Shown here: positions 32,338-40,585 of the stretch, in pieces
How positions within the stretch are numbered: position 1 is the first letter of the stretch
How the letters are laid out: each line of letters begins with the position of its first letter
From: Thiemannella venezuelensis
Lineage (GTDB): Bacteria > Actinomycetota > Actinomycetes > Streptosporangiales > Streptosporangiaceae
Direction: 5' to 3'
Assembly (NCBI RefSeq): GCF_014203605.1
Contig: NZ_JACHJJ010000026.1
Coordinates: forward strand, 1 to 64,000
DNA: 64,000 nt
The notes under the pieces: model-generated
What the model was told of the DNA's origin: nothing
Databases searched by the model: none
The model's input: the letters and a program-made list of their open reading frames with translations, nothing else
Made by a program: the position numbers and the translations under genes

Positions 32338-33798
32338 ATGGCAGGTAACGGGGGTCGTCCTGGCGTCGGATCGGGTCTGGCGCTCACGTTCGGTTCGGCG
32401 GTGCTGTGGGGTCTGGCCCATCTGCGCACCGGCCGCCACCGGACGGGCGCCCTGCTGATGGCGACCTATCTGACGCTGGTCACCGTGAGCGCGGCCGCGC
32501 TGCTCACCGCCAGGTCCTTCCTGCTCTCCCTGGCCGTGCAGCCCGGCTGGCTCGCGGTCTTCGGCGCGGGCGCGCTGCTGTTCGCGCTCGCCACCGTGGC
32601 CGTCGTCATCCGGTCCTACCAGCTCGTCCGGCCCAGGCCGCTGGCCGGAGCCGCCCACTACCTGTCGGCCGCCGCCGTCGGCCTGCTCTGCGTGCTGGTG
32701 GTCGCCCCGATGGCCTACGCCGCCCGGCTCGCCTACGTCTCCCAGGGCCTGGTGGCCTCGATCTTCGGCCTCAGCCCCACGCCCGTCCCCGCGGACCCGT
32801 GGAAGGGGCGGGAGCGGATCAACGTCCTGCTCGTCGGCGGGGACGCGCACCCCAGCCGCGCCGGGGTGCGCACCGACAGCATGACCGTGGCGAGCGTGGA
32901 CACCCGCACCGGCAGGACGGTCCTGCTCGGCCTGCCCCGGAACCTGCAGCGCGTCCCGATGCCGGTCGGCCCGGCCCGCGACCGCTTCCCCTACGGCTTC
33001 GGGGGCGAGCCGCCGCTCACCCCGGCGATCCTCAACGAGGTCTGGCAGTACGCCGAGGACCATCCCGAGGTCGTCCCGGGCGTCGCCGACGGCGAGCGCG
33101 GCCCCGCGCTGCTGAAGAAGACGGTCGGCGGCGTCCTCGGGCTCGACGTCTCCCACTACGCGATGGTCGACATGCAGGGCTTCGCCAGGATCGTCGACGC
33201 GCTGGGCGGGGTGCGGGTCACCGTCCGCGCCCCCATCGTGTACGGCAGGCGCGACGAGGGCCTCATCCCGGCCGGCACGCGCACGCTCTCCGGCGAGGAG
33301 GCTCTCTGGTACGGCAGGTCCCGCACCTACACCAGCGACTACGTCCGGATGAGCCGCCAGAAGTGCCTGATGAACGCGCTCGTCAAGCAGGCCGATCCGG
33401 TGACGGTGGTCAGGAGCTTCGAGCGGCTGGCCTCCGCGACGGCGAACGCGGTCTCCACCGACATCCCCCGGGAGATGCTCCCGGCGCTGGTCGCCCTGGC
33501 GGGCAAGGTGAGGACCGCGCGGATCGAGAGCCTCCAGTTCGTCCCTCCGCTGATCGACACCTCCGACCCCGACTACGACCTGATCAAGAAGAAGGTCACC
33601 GCGGCCGTGGAGGAGAGGTCCGCGGCCAGGCCCGCGACCGCCGCCCGCCGGAGCCCGGCCCCGACCGCCGCCCCCGGGACCCCGGCCGCGGCTCCCGCCC
33701 CCGGAGCCCCTGCCGGCGGGGGCTCCGGCGCCGGCACCCCGCCCGGGGTCTCCGCCCTCCCCCAGGAGGCCGTCTCCCTCGACGACACCTGCGGCTGA
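32338..33798 (+). CDS. LytR-CpsA-Psr family protein with multi-pass N-terminus
   Basis: A protein of 486 residues. Instead of a single anchor, the first 150 residues have about four hydrophobic segments. The LCP catalytic domain (about 160-370) shows RINVLLVGGDAHPSRAGVRT, DSMTVASVDTRTGRTVLLGL, FARIVDALGGVRVTV and LWYGRSRTYTSDYVRMSRQK. A tail rich in A, P and G follows (about 420-480). It should transfer a glycopolymer from an undecaprenyl carrier to peptidoglycan. ATG at 32338 follows GTAGGAGAG. It lies 78 bases after the ole-like operon and may be co-transcribed or have its own promoter (TAGCCT at 32295-32300 as a possible -10). Confidence 0.9.
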   Translation: MAGNGGRPGVGSGLALTFGSAVLWGLAHLRTGRHRTGALLMATYLTLVTVSAAALLTARSFLLSLAVQPGWLAVFGAGALLFALATVAVVIRSYQLVRPRPLAGAAHYLSAAAVGLLCVLVVAPMAYAARLAYVSQGLVASIFGLSPTPVPADPWKGRERINVLLVGGDAHPSRAGVRTDSMTVASVDTRTGRTVLLGLPRNLQRVPMPVGPARDRFPYGFGGEPPLTPAILNEVWQYAEDHPEVVPGVADGERGPALLKKTVGGVLGLDVSHYAMVDMQGFARIVDALGGVRVTVRAPIVYGRRDEGLIPAGTRTLSGEEALWYGRSRTYTSDYVRMSRQKCLMNALVKQADPVTVVRSFERLASATANAVSTDIPREMLPALVALAGKVRTARIESLQFVPPLIDTSDPDYDLIKKKVTAAVEERSAARPATAARRSPAPTAAPGTPAAAPAPGAPAGGGSGAGTPPGVSALPQEAVSLDDTCG

Positions 33799-33825
33799 GG
33801 CCCCCGTACGGCGCCCTGCCGGATA

Positions 33826-33895
33826 GCACCGTCGGATGAGCGCCGTCGGATGAGCGCCGTCGGATGAGCGCCGTCAGGTGAGCACCGTCAGGTGA
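33826..33895. repeat. Five 14-bp tandem repeats between convergent genes
   Basis: Units begin at 33826, 33840, 33854, 33868 and 33882, with consensus GCGCCGTCGGATGA. The last two read GTCAGGTGA. The final unit covers the minus-strand stop codon of the DUF2867 gene at 33888-33890. Confidence 0.9.
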
Positions 33896-34373
33896 GCGCG
33901 GACCCGTATCCGGCCCCGGCCCTGGCCATGGCCGTGACCACCAGGTGGTGGAAGGGCCGGATCACGTTGAAGTAGACCGGGCCGGTCCAGCGGTGGTACT
34001 TCACGACGGTGACGACGTCGAACCGGCCGCCCGGCCCGGCCACCACCGCCAGCCACGCGGTCAGGTGCGACTCGCTCGCCCCGGCCACGAAGTAGCGGTC
34101 CTCCTCCGCCTCCTCCACGGTGAAGAAGGCCAGCTTCTCCCCGGGGGCGAACGGGATGTCCCCGGGGCGCAGGCCCCGCGCCGAGGGCAGCTCGTCCTGC
34201 CGCATGCCGAGCAGGCGCACGAATCCCGCCCGGACCCGGTAGAGCAGGCGTATCCAGCCCGGCTCGTAGGAGATGAAGCCGGCCAAAAACTCCCTGAGCG
34301 TGACGTCTCCCTCGACGGTCTTGACGTCGACGTGGTCGGCGCCCTCGGTCAGCGCGCGCAGCTGCGGTATCAC
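33888..34373 (-). CDS. DUF2867-family protein
   Basis: A protein of 161 residues with the family's features: ADHVDVKTVEGDVTLREFLA near the start, LAFFTVEEAEEDRYFVAGAS and ESHLTAWLAVV in the middle, and VVKYHRWTGPVYFNVIRPFH near the end. DUF2867 proteins form a small beta-rich fold related to SRPBCC-like lipid or ligand-binding proteins, and their function is not established. The start overlaps the stop of the upstream TetR gene (ATGA at 34370-34373), so it is the regulated partner of that repressor. Confidence 0.85.
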   Translation of the reverse strand: MIPQLRALTEGADHVDVKTVEGDVTLREFLAGFISYEPGWIRLLYRVRAGFVRLLGMRQDELPSARGLRPGDIPFAPGEKLAFFTVEEAEEDRYFVAGASESHLTAWLAVVAGPGGRFDVVTVVKYHRWTGPVYFNVIRPFHHLVVTAMARAGAGYGSALT

Positions 34374-34921
34374 CGTGATCGCTCCTTCTCGTGGAGGTGG
34401 GGGCGCAGGGCCAGGTCGTAGATCTCACGGACCTGCGCGAAGGTCAGCGGGGGCACCAGGTGGCCCGCGCCGATGAGGACCAGGTAGAGCAGCCGTGCCA
34501 TGGTCTCCGGCTCCTCGCCGCCGTGCTGCTCCCACAGTGCGCGCAGGTAGTCCGTCCGCCGCCGGTCCACCCGCTCCTGTACGGCCCGCGCCCGCTCGTC
34601 CTGCTGCGCCCAGGAGCGCATCGCGACCTCCAGGGCGGGCGAGTCGCCGGAGCTGCCGACCAGGTCGAACAGGCGCTCCAGCCGGGCCGCCGCCGGAGCG
34701 TGCGGATCCGCCTCGGCGAGGTCGATGAGCTCGGTGGTGCACCTGGTCTCGAAGTGGTCGAGCAGGGCGGCGCGGTAGCCCGGCATGCCCCGGAAGTGGT
34801 GGTAGAAGGAGCCCTTGGTCAGCCCGAGCCGCTCGCACAGCAGCTCGATCGTCAGGGCCGGGGCACCCGAGGCGGCCAGGATCGTGAGCCCCTCGTCCAG
34901 CCAGTCCTGTCGTGTCGCCAT
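34370..34921 (-). CDS. TetR-family transcriptional regulator
   Basis: A protein of 183 residues from an ATG at 34921 (MATRQDWLDEGL). The N-terminal HTH is ALTIELLCERLGLTKGSFYH HFRG over about residues 22-45, which is canonical TetR. The ligand domain (about 60-180) is variable and unassigned. A longer frame from 34996 adds residues that would cross the operator and is not favoured. An imperfect palindrome at 34930-34950 directly upstream fits autorepression. It is coupled to the DUF2867 gene. Confidence 0.9.
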   Translation of the reverse strand: MATRQDWLDEGLTILAASGAPALTIELLCERLGLTKGSFYHHFRGMPGYRAALLDHFETRCTTELIDLAEADPHAPAAARLERLFDLVGSSGDSPALEVAMRSWAQQDERARAVQERVDRRRTDYLRALWEQHGGEEPETMARLLYLVLIGAGHLVPPLTFAQVREIYDLALRPHLHEKERSR

Positions 34922-34929
34922 ACGACGAG

Positions 34930-34950
34930 CATGCCATACGGAATGGTATG
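34930..34950. promoter_or_regulatory. Probable TetR operator (34.9 kb)
   Basis: The 21-base sequence CATGCCATACGGAATGGTATG is an imperfect palindrome (mismatches only at two symmetric positions and the centre). It lies nine bases upstream of the TetR start, in the gap to the divergent ATPase gene. It shares its CATACC/GGTATG ends with the site at 57131-57150. Confidence 0.65.
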
Positions 34951-35143
34951 TCCCTTCTGCCGCCCTCCCCTTGTCACCGGTGGACGGAGCAGACAATCTG
35001 AGTCAAATGACCATGACACGATGAGTATGACCACGGTCCGTGTTCGTTTTCCCGGCATCCTCCCCCCTCCCGCGTGCGGAGCGTGGCATGATGGCCACTC
35101 CAGGGGTTGCAATGGTTTTCATAATCAGATTGGATCAGTCATC

Positions 35144-36109
35144 ATGAGAGTGGCCTTCGTCGGCAAGGGCGGGAGCGGCAAGACGACCCTGTCGGCCCTG
35201 TTCGCCAGACACATCGCGGGCCAGGGCGGGCCGGTCGTCGCGATCGACGCCGACATCAACCAGCACCTGGGCATGGTGCTGGGTGTGGAGGAGACCGGGC
35301 TGCCCCGGCCGATGGGCTCCCACCTGGCCGAGATCAAGGAATACCTGCGCGGAGACAACCCCCGGATCACCTCGGCCGCCGCCATGGTCAAGACCACCCC
35401 GCCCGGCCGCGGCTCCCGCCTGCTCGGCCTCGTCCCGGGCGACGACCCGATCCACTCCCGCTTCGCCGCCACCGCCCCCGAGGGCGTCCGGCTCATGGTC
35501 ACCGGCCCGTTCGCCGAGGACGACCTCGGCGTGGCCTGCTACCACTCCAAGGTCGGCGCGGTCGAGCTCTACCTCAACCACCTCGTCGACGGCCACGGCG
35601 AGTACGTCGTGGTGGACATGACCGCCGGCGCCGACTCCTTCGCCTCCGGCCTGTTCACCCGGTTCGACATGACCTTCCTGGTCGCCGAGCCGACCCGGCA
35701 GGGCGTCGGCGTCTACCGGCAGTACCGCGACTACGCCGCCGACTACGGCGTGCCCATCGCGGTCGTCGGCAACAAGGTGCACGGTCCCGGCGACGTCGAC
35801 TTCCTGCGCGAGCACGTCGGCGACGACCTGCTGGTCTGCCTGGAGCACTCGCCCGCCGTCCGGGCCCTGGAGCAGGGCCGCCCGTTCACCCTGGGCGACC
35901 TCGAACCCGCCAACGCCGAGGCGCTCGCCGTGCTCGGCAAGCACCTCGACTCCCAGGAGAAGGACTGGGAGAGGTTCGGCCGCCAGGCCGCCGAGTTCCA
36001 CCTCCGCAACGCGCAGGCCTGGGCGAACAAGGCGACGGGGGAGGACCTGGCCGCCCAGATCGACCCCGGTTTCACCTTCGGGCCCACGCGAGTGTCGCTC
36101 CAGCGCTAG
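35144..36109 (+). CDS. CooC/MinD-like P-loop ATPase
   Basis: A protein of 321 residues starting directly with MRVAFVGKGGSGKTTLSALF, a deviant Walker A as in CooC, the ATPase that matures nickel enzymes, and in MinD/ArsA relatives. The switch aspartates are in VVAIDADINQH, and the Walker B-like strand is YVVVDMTAGADSFASGLF, followed by MTFLVAEPTRQGV. The C-terminal 60 residues are helical. No carbon monoxide dehydrogenase or nickel gene is present, so the client is unknown. The upstream region contains TTGCAATGGTTTTCAT, reminiscent of a metal-responsive Fur/Zur-like half-site, but this is weak. ATG at 35144 lacks a strong ribosome site. Confidence 0.8.
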   Translation: MRVAFVGKGGSGKTTLSALFARHIAGQGGPVVAIDADINQHLGMVLGVEETGLPRPMGSHLAEIKEYLRGDNPRITSAAAMVKTTPPGRGSRLLGLVPGDDPIHSRFAATAPEGVRLMVTGPFAEDDLGVACYHSKVGAVELYLNHLVDGHGEYVVVDMTAGADSFASGLFTRFDMTFLVAEPTRQGVGVYRQYRDYAADYGVPIAVVGNKVHGPGDVDFLREHVGDDLLVCLEHSPAVRALEQGRPFTLGDLEPANAEALAVLGKHLDSQEKDWERFGRQAAEFHLRNAQAWANKATGEDLAAQIDPGFTFGPTRVSLQR

Positions 36110-36172
36110 ATGGAGCGGTCACCGGACCCGATCTACCGTCTGAATGATCCCCTTCTGAGAGGAGAACGCAGC

Positions 36173-36559
36173 ATGTCGCTGACCGTTTCGAACGATCTTC
36201 TCGACCAGGCGAGGGCCGGGGAGGTGGACGACGAGGCATTCGTCGCCTGCGTCCGCGACTCCCTGCCCTACGCCTGGGCGCTGATCAACGACCTGGTCCA
36301 CGAGCGTGCGCGCACCGGCGCCGAGTTCGCCGACAACACCGTTCCCCCGCCGGACGAGGCCGCCCGCGGCCAGCTCCTGCGCTGCCTGGCCAGCGACTCC
36401 ATGCGCGGCGCCCTGGAGCGCCACTTCGGCGTGAAGCTGGCCTTCCAGAACTGCCACCGGGTCGCGGTCTTCGACCCCTCCGCCACCAAGGCCCACGCCG
36501 AGTTCGTCACCGCAAGGTCCCAGATCCTCAACCAGTCCCCCGAACTCGTCGACTGCTGA
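36173..36559 (+). CDS. SCO5389-family protein
   Basis: A protein of 128 residues from an ATG at 36173, behind AGAGGAGA. It matches, as I recall the family, the small conserved actinomycete protein SCO5389: MSLTVSNDLLDQARAGEVDD at the start, SLPYAWALINDLV, FADNTVPPPDEAARGQLLRC, GALERHFGVKLAFQNCHRVA and a terminal NQSPELVDC. It has two cysteines in conserved places and no membrane segment. The function is unknown. It starts 63 bases after the ATPase gene and could be co-transcribed. Confidence 0.8.
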   Translation: MSLTVSNDLLDQARAGEVDDEAFVACVRDSLPYAWALINDLVHERARTGAEFADNTVPPPDEAARGQLLRCLASDSMRGALERHFGVKLAFQNCHRVAVFDPSATKAHAEFVTARSQILNQSPELVDC

Positions 36560-36664
36560 CCTGCCCGAGTCGTCCAACGTTCCCACGGGTACGGGCGCGC
36601 CGCCCGCACCCGTGGATTCCCTGAAACCGGCGACAAGCTTAGTATCGGGTAGTAGAAGTAATAC

Positions 36665-36931
36665 ATGACTACTCGAACAGGCGACCGTGGGATGCGAATC
36701 AACAGCAAGGGACAGGTAACGATCCCTGCCGATCTTCGTGAGAAGTACGGAATCACCGAAGGTGACGAGGTGGACGTGATCGAGGTCGGCAACACGCTGA
36801 CCATCGTGCGTCGTGAGGGCAGCGAGAGCCGGGGCCAGCGGCTGGTTCGCAGGATGCGGGGCGCCGCCACCACCAAAATGAGCACCGACGAGATCATGCG
36901 GCTGTTCCGCGGCGACGACTGGGATCAGTAA
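36665..36931 (+). CDS. VapB-type antitoxin (SpoVT-AbrB fold)
   Basis: A protein of 88 residues. Residues 10-50 form the swapped-hairpin AbrB domain (MRINSKGQVTIPADLREKYG, then EGDEVDVIEVGNTLTIVRRE), which binds operator DNA. The C-terminal tail (TTKMSTDEIMRLFRGDDW) should wrap the toxin. The ATG at 36665 is used here. An in-frame ATG at 36695 directly before the AbrB strand is an alternative. Short repeats GTAGTA and GTAATA just upstream (36651-36663) may be part of an autoregulatory site. The toxin gene follows after one base. Confidence 0.9.
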   Translation: MTTRTGDRGMRINSKGQVTIPADLREKYGITEGDEVDVIEVGNTLTIVRREGSESRGQRLVRRMRGAATTKMSTDEIMRLFRGDDWDQ

Positions 36932-36932
36932 G

Positions 36933-37376
36933 GTGCACCTTCATGTCCTCCCACCCCTTCCCGTGACCCTGGTGGACTCCTGCGTACTTCTGGATGTCCT
37001 GACAGAGGACCCCAAATGGGCGGACTGGTCAGGCGAGAGAATCATCCAGGCCAGAGATGAAGGACGACTCGTCATCAACCCGATCGTGTACGCCGAGGTG
37101 TGCCCGAGCTTCGACTCGATCGAGAGCCTCGATCAAATCATCTCCGCCGAAGACTACGAACGTGAGCAGATCCCCTACGAAGCGGCTTTCCTTGCGGGCC
37201 AGGCCTTCAGCGCATACCGGCAACGCGGCGGGCAGAAAACGTCGCCCCTGCCGGACTTCTTCATAGGAGCACATGCGGCGGTGAAGTCCTACCGCCTGAT
37301 CACACGTGACATGGCTCGCTACCGGACCTACTTCCCGACCATCGAGCTGATCACTCCGGACTCGGATGCGTCTTGA
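36933..37376 (+). CDS. VapC-type toxin (PIN-domain ribonuclease)
   Basis: A protein of 147 residues from GTG at 36933, one base after the antitoxin stop. The PIN fold has its acidic residues in place: Asp15 (LVDSCVLLDVL), the glutamate of INPIVYAEVC, the aspartate of SPLPDFFIGAHA and that of LITRDMARY. VapC toxins cleave specific tRNAs or rRNA and stop translation until bound by VapB. The gene appears intact, so the pair is likely active. The local GC content is somewhat lower than around it, which suits horizontal acquisition. Confidence 0.9.
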   Translation: MHLHVLPPLPVTLVDSCVLLDVLTEDPKWADWSGERIIQARDEGRLVINPIVYAEVCPSFDSIESLDQIISAEDYEREQIPYEAAFLAGQAFSAYRQRGGQKTSPLPDFFIGAHAAVKSYRLITRDMARYRTYFPTIELITPDSDAS

Positions 37377-37417
37377 TCTCCCGAGAGCCCGGCTCGCCGC
37401 GTTCTGTGAGCAGCCCG

Positions 37418-37612
37418 GCCCTCTGTGACGCGCAGCAGGTCGAGCTTGCCCGCGTCCTCACTCCCGGCCGCCGCCGTGTAGGTCACCATGCGCAGGTCGG
37501 CGCCCGGAACGATGAGCACGTCGCAGTCGAGCAGGATGTCACCGATCTCGGGATGCCGGATCGTCTTGCGGCCGGTGGTGTGCCGCTCCGCACACGCCTG
37601 TCTCCTGACCTC
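37418..37612 (-). pseudogene. C-terminal relic of an XRE/MmyB-type regulator
   Basis: The minus-strand frame reads EVRRQACAERHTTGRKTIRH, PEIGDILLDCDVLIVPGADL and RMVTYTAAAGSEDAGKLDLL, the end of the MmyB-like ligand-binding domain found after an XRE helix-turn-helix in actinomycete regulators. Upstream residues in the same frame lose similarity, and the N-terminal HTH is missing. It lies between the VapBC pair and the LLM oxidoreductase, probably a remnant of an insertion event. Confidence 0.6.
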
Positions 37613-37689
37613 TGTCCTGTCGACCTGGTGGCCAAGCGCCATCTCGACGGAACCATTCGGGACCGGATATTCCGAGAAGCACGCGTCCT

Positions 37690-38784
37690 CTACCCGGGCT
37701 GGTCCAGCCGACGAACCCGGGGCAGGACCTCGGCTCCGAGTCTTCTGATGTTCTCGAGGGTGCGGGCGCGGTCGCCCGTGCCCTCGACCATGAGGATCAG
37801 GTGGTGCAGGCCGGTCGCGGCGGCGGTGCGTTCGATCGAGGCGACGCAGTGGTCCGGTGAGCCGACCGGGTGGGTCGCGCAGAGGAAGTCGACGTAGGCC
37901 GAGATATCGCGCTTCGGACGGGCGCGGCCGTCCACCGGGACGTAGCCCGCGAGCCCGGGCTCCAGCCAGCGCGGCAGGCTCTCCTTCAGTTCCCGTACGG
38001 CCTGCGCCGTCGAGTCGGCCACGTACCCGACCGCCGCGGCGATGTGCCCGGCGTCCCCGAGGCCGGCGGCGTGCCCGCCGGTTCCCGTCCCGGAGCCGAG
38101 ATGCCCCGCTGTCCCCGGCCCCGTTGTCCCCGGCCCTGTCGCGTTCCTTGACGCCCGGTCCGTGTAGGACCGGATCATGGCGGCCTTCTCCTCGTCCCCC
38201 ACGTGCATGCCCAGCAGCATGGGCAGCCCCCGGTCGGCCGCCAGCGCCACGGTCTCCGGCGAGGTGCACGCCACCACCGGCCGGAGCCGGGCCGCCGGGA
38301 CCATCGGCACCTCCCGGAACCGGAAGAACTCCCCGTCGGCGGCGACCGTGCCGCCGTCGTCGCGGTCCAGCGCGGCGCAGAGCAGGTCGAGGGACTCGGC
38401 GAAGCCCCGCTCGAACCGGTCCAGCCCCGTCCCGAACACCTCCAGGTCCACCCACGGCCCGCCCCGGCCCACGCCGAGCTCGAACCGCCCGCCCGAGACA
38501 TGGTCCAGGACCGCCGCCTGCTCGGCCAGGTCCACCGGGTGCCGGGTGGAGAGCACGCTGACCGCGGTCCCCACCCGGATCCGGCTCGTCCGGCCCAGCG
38601 CCACGCCGGCCAGCGTCGCCGCCGACGGGCACACGCCGTACGACATGAAGTGGTGCTCGGCGATCCACGCGTCGTCGAACCCGGCCTCCTCGGCGGCGGC
38701 CACCGCCTCCACCGTCTCGCGCAGCGCCCGGCCCGGCGGCCGTCCCGGGAAGCCCGCCGCGACCAGGAAGACTCCGACGCGCAC
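37690..38784 (-). CDS. LLM-class flavin-dependent oxidoreductase
   Basis: A protein of 364 residues from a GTG at 38784 (VRVGVFLVAAGFPGR). It has the luciferase-like TIM barrel: FDDAWIAEHHFMSYGVCPSA, IRVGTAVSVLSTRHPVDLAE, RFELGVGRGGPWVDLEVFG. Family members use reduced FMN or F420 for oxidation or hydride transfer on unknown substrates. A low-complexity insert rich in G, T and H (about 222-258; NATGPGTTGPGTAG, then HLGSGTGTGGHAAG) is unusual and probably lies in a surface loop. It starts five bases after the stop of rnhB, so they may share a transcript. Confidence 0.85.
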   Translation of the reverse strand: MRVGVFLVAAGFPGRPPGRALRETVEAVAAAEEAGFDDAWIAEHHFMSYGVCPSAATLAGVALGRTSRIRVGTAVSVLSTRHPVDLAEQAAVLDHVSGGRFELGVGRGGPWVDLEVFGTGLDRFERGFAESLDLLCAALDRDDGGTVAADGEFFRFREVPMVPAARLRPVVACTSPETVALAADRGLPMLLGMHVGDEEKAAMIRSYTDRASRNATGPGTTGPGTAGHLGSGTGTGGHAAGLGDAGHIAAAVGYVADSTAQAVRELKESLPRWLEPGLAGYVPVDGRARPKRDISAYVDFLCATHPVGSPDHCVASIERTAAATGLHHLILMVEGTGDRARTLENIRRLGAEVLPRVRRLDQPG

Positions 38785-38789
38785 CGGCG

Positions 38790-39458
38790 CTACCCGAAGA
38801 GCCCGAGCTGGCCCGCGCCCGCCGCGGTGTCCCGGTGCTTCCTGAGATGACTCCAGCGGGGCAGCTTGTCGAGGTAGGACCAGGACAGGCGGTGGTGCTC
38901 GGTCGGACCGTGCTCGGCCAGGGCCCGCTGGTGGACCGGGGAGGGGTAGCCGGCGTTGCTCGCGAAGCCGTACTCCTCGAAGCCGAGGGAGGCCATGTAG
39001 GCGTCCCGGCGGACCTTGGCGATCACCGAGGCGGCGGCGACGGAGACGCAGGACTGGTCGCCCTTGATCTCGCACCGGACCGGCCAGGGGGCGCCGAGGT
39101 AGTCGTGCTTGCCGTCCAGGATCACCGCGCCGGGCCGGACGGGCAGCTCGGCGAGGGCCCGGCCGGCGGCGCGGCGCAGCGCCTCGGTCATGCCCAGGGC
39201 GTCGATCTCCTCATGGGACGCCTCGCCGTACCCGATCCCGGCCGCCCACGCGGTGATCTCGGGAACCAGGGCCTCGCGGCGGGCCGGGGTGAGCAGCTTG
39301 GAGTCGGTGAGCCCGGCGGGCGGCTCGGAGAGGTCGGTGACCACCGCGCAGACCGCCACCGGACCGGCCCAGGCCCCCCGCCCGACCTCGTCGATCCCGG
39401 CCACCGGTTTCGACCCGCCGCCGGACAGCAGGCGTTCGAGCGCGTACGAGGGAGGCAT
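38790..39458 (-). CDS. rnhB: Ribonuclease HII
   Basis: A protein of 222 residues with the RNase HII marks: the catalytic aspartate and glutamate in [15 protein letters not shown], the LTDSKLL segment, the second aspartate in [10 protein letters not shown], and the basic [20 protein letters not shown], with a further acidic residue in RRDAYM. The enzyme removes RNA primers and misincorporated ribonucleotides from DNA. Length is normal. The neighbouring core genes usual in other genera (lepB, rplS) are not here. The ATG at 39458 begins [11 protein letters not shown]. Confidence 0.95.
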   Translation of the reverse strand: MPPSYALERLLSGGGSKPVAGIDEVGRGAWAGPVAVCAVVTDLSEPPAGLTDSKLLTPARREALVPEITAWAAGIGYGEASHEEIDALGMTEALRRAAGRALAELPVRPGAVILDGKHDYLGAPWPVRCEIKGDQSCVSVAAASVIAKVRRDAYMASLGFEEYGFASNAGYPSPVHQRALAEHGPTEHHRLSWSYLDKLPRWSHLRKHRDTAAGAGQLGLFG

Positions 39459-39528
39459 GGGCTGAAGTGTACGGCGGCGGCGCGCCCGGCGGCCCGTTCC
39501 CCGGACCGGGCGGCCCCCGCGGCCCCGG

Positions 39529-40491
39529 TCAGCGGGCGTCCGGAGCCGCGGGGGCCGCCGGGATCGCCGACTCCAGCGCGGTGAGGTCGGCGGCGAGGTA
39601 GCGGGCGGCGACGTGGATGGCCCGAAGCGTGACGGCGACGGCGGGACGGTGCACGCTGGAGGCGCGGGCGACGGCGTGCACGTCGCGGCCGGCCGGACTC
39701 CCGGGGATCTCCCGGACCGCGATGCCGCGCACCCCGGCGGCCAGAGCCAGGGCGGGGACCGCGGCGATGCCGACCCCCTTGGCCACCAGGCTGAGGATCG
39801 TGCTCAGCCCCTCGAACTCCCAGGGCACCGGCTGGGCCCCGCCGACGTCGGCGAGCATGCGGTCGACGGCCAGCCGGGACGGCTCCCCCTCCGGGGTGGC
39901 CATCCACGGCTCGTCGCGCAGCTCCGCCAGGTCGACGGGCTCGTCGGACGAGGCGAGCCGGTGCCTGCGCGGCACCACGAGCACCAGCGGGTCGTGCAGC
40001 AGCGGGAAGACCCGCACGGCCGCCGAGGCGTGCATGCGGCCGTACCAGTCGTCCACCAGCGCGATGTCCGCCTCTCCCGACTGCACCTCGCGGAACCCGC
40101 GCCCCGCCCGGCTCTGCATCATCCGCAGGGTCAGGGAGGTGTGCCGGCGCAGCGATCCGGCCAGCGCGGGGGCGAATGCCACGGCCGCCGTGGGGAAGGC
40201 GGTGAGGACGATCCGGCCCGACGGGGTGCCGGACTGGGCCGACAGGTCGGACTCGGCGGTCTCGACCATGGCCAGGATGCGCTCGGCGTGGGCGACGAGG
40301 CGTCGTCCGGCGTCGGTCAGCTCGGCGCTGCGGGCGGTCCGGTCGATCAGGACGGCGCCCGCCTCCCGTTCGAGCGCGGCCAGTTGCTGGGAGACCGCCG
40401 AGGGGCTGTAGCCCAGCGAGACGGCGGTCGCCGCGATGCTCCCCTTCCGGGCGAACTCGCAGATCAAGGCAAGACGACGCAGATCGAGCAT
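39529..40491 (-). CDS. LysR-family transcriptional regulator
   Basis: A protein of 320 residues. The N-terminal winged helix (about 1-60) contains [20 protein letters not shown] and [15 protein letters not shown]. The C-terminal periplasmic-binding-protein-like effector domain (about 90-300) includes [16 protein letters not shown] and [13 protein letters not shown]. It is divergent from the aminotransferase gene with 94 bases between, the classic layout in which a LysR activator controls its neighbour and itself. The effector is unknown, perhaps an amino acid or keto acid. Confidence 0.9.
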   Translation of the reverse strand: MLDLRRLALICEFARKGSIAATAVSLGYSPSAVSQQLAALEREAGAVLIDRTARSAELTDAGRRLVAHAERILAMVETAESDLSAQSGTPSGRIVLTAFPTAAVAFAPALAGSLRRHTSLTLRMMQSRAGRGFREVQSGEADIALVDDWYGRMHASAAVRVFPLLHDPLVLVVPRRHRLASSDEPVDLAELRDEPWMATPEGEPSRLAVDRMLADVGGAQPVPWEFEGLSTILSLVAKGVGIAAVPALALAAGVRGIAVREIPGSPAGRDVHAVARASSVHRPAVAVTLRAIHVAARYLAADLTALESAIPAAPAAPDAR

Positions 40492-40556
40492 CGGACTTCC
40501 TTACGCCCACCCACATGATTCGAAGCTTGTCCTGATGCCTTGTACCCCCGATTCTG

Positions 40557-40566
40557 GGAACGTTCC
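40557..40566. promoter_or_regulatory. Palindrome in the LysR/aminotransferase intergenic region
   Basis: GGAACGTTCC is a perfect 10-base palindrome located 20 bases before the aminotransferase ATG. It is a candidate LysR half-site or other operator. At this size it could be chance. Confidence 0.3.
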
Positions 40567-40585
40567 TAAAAGAGGAGAAACATCC

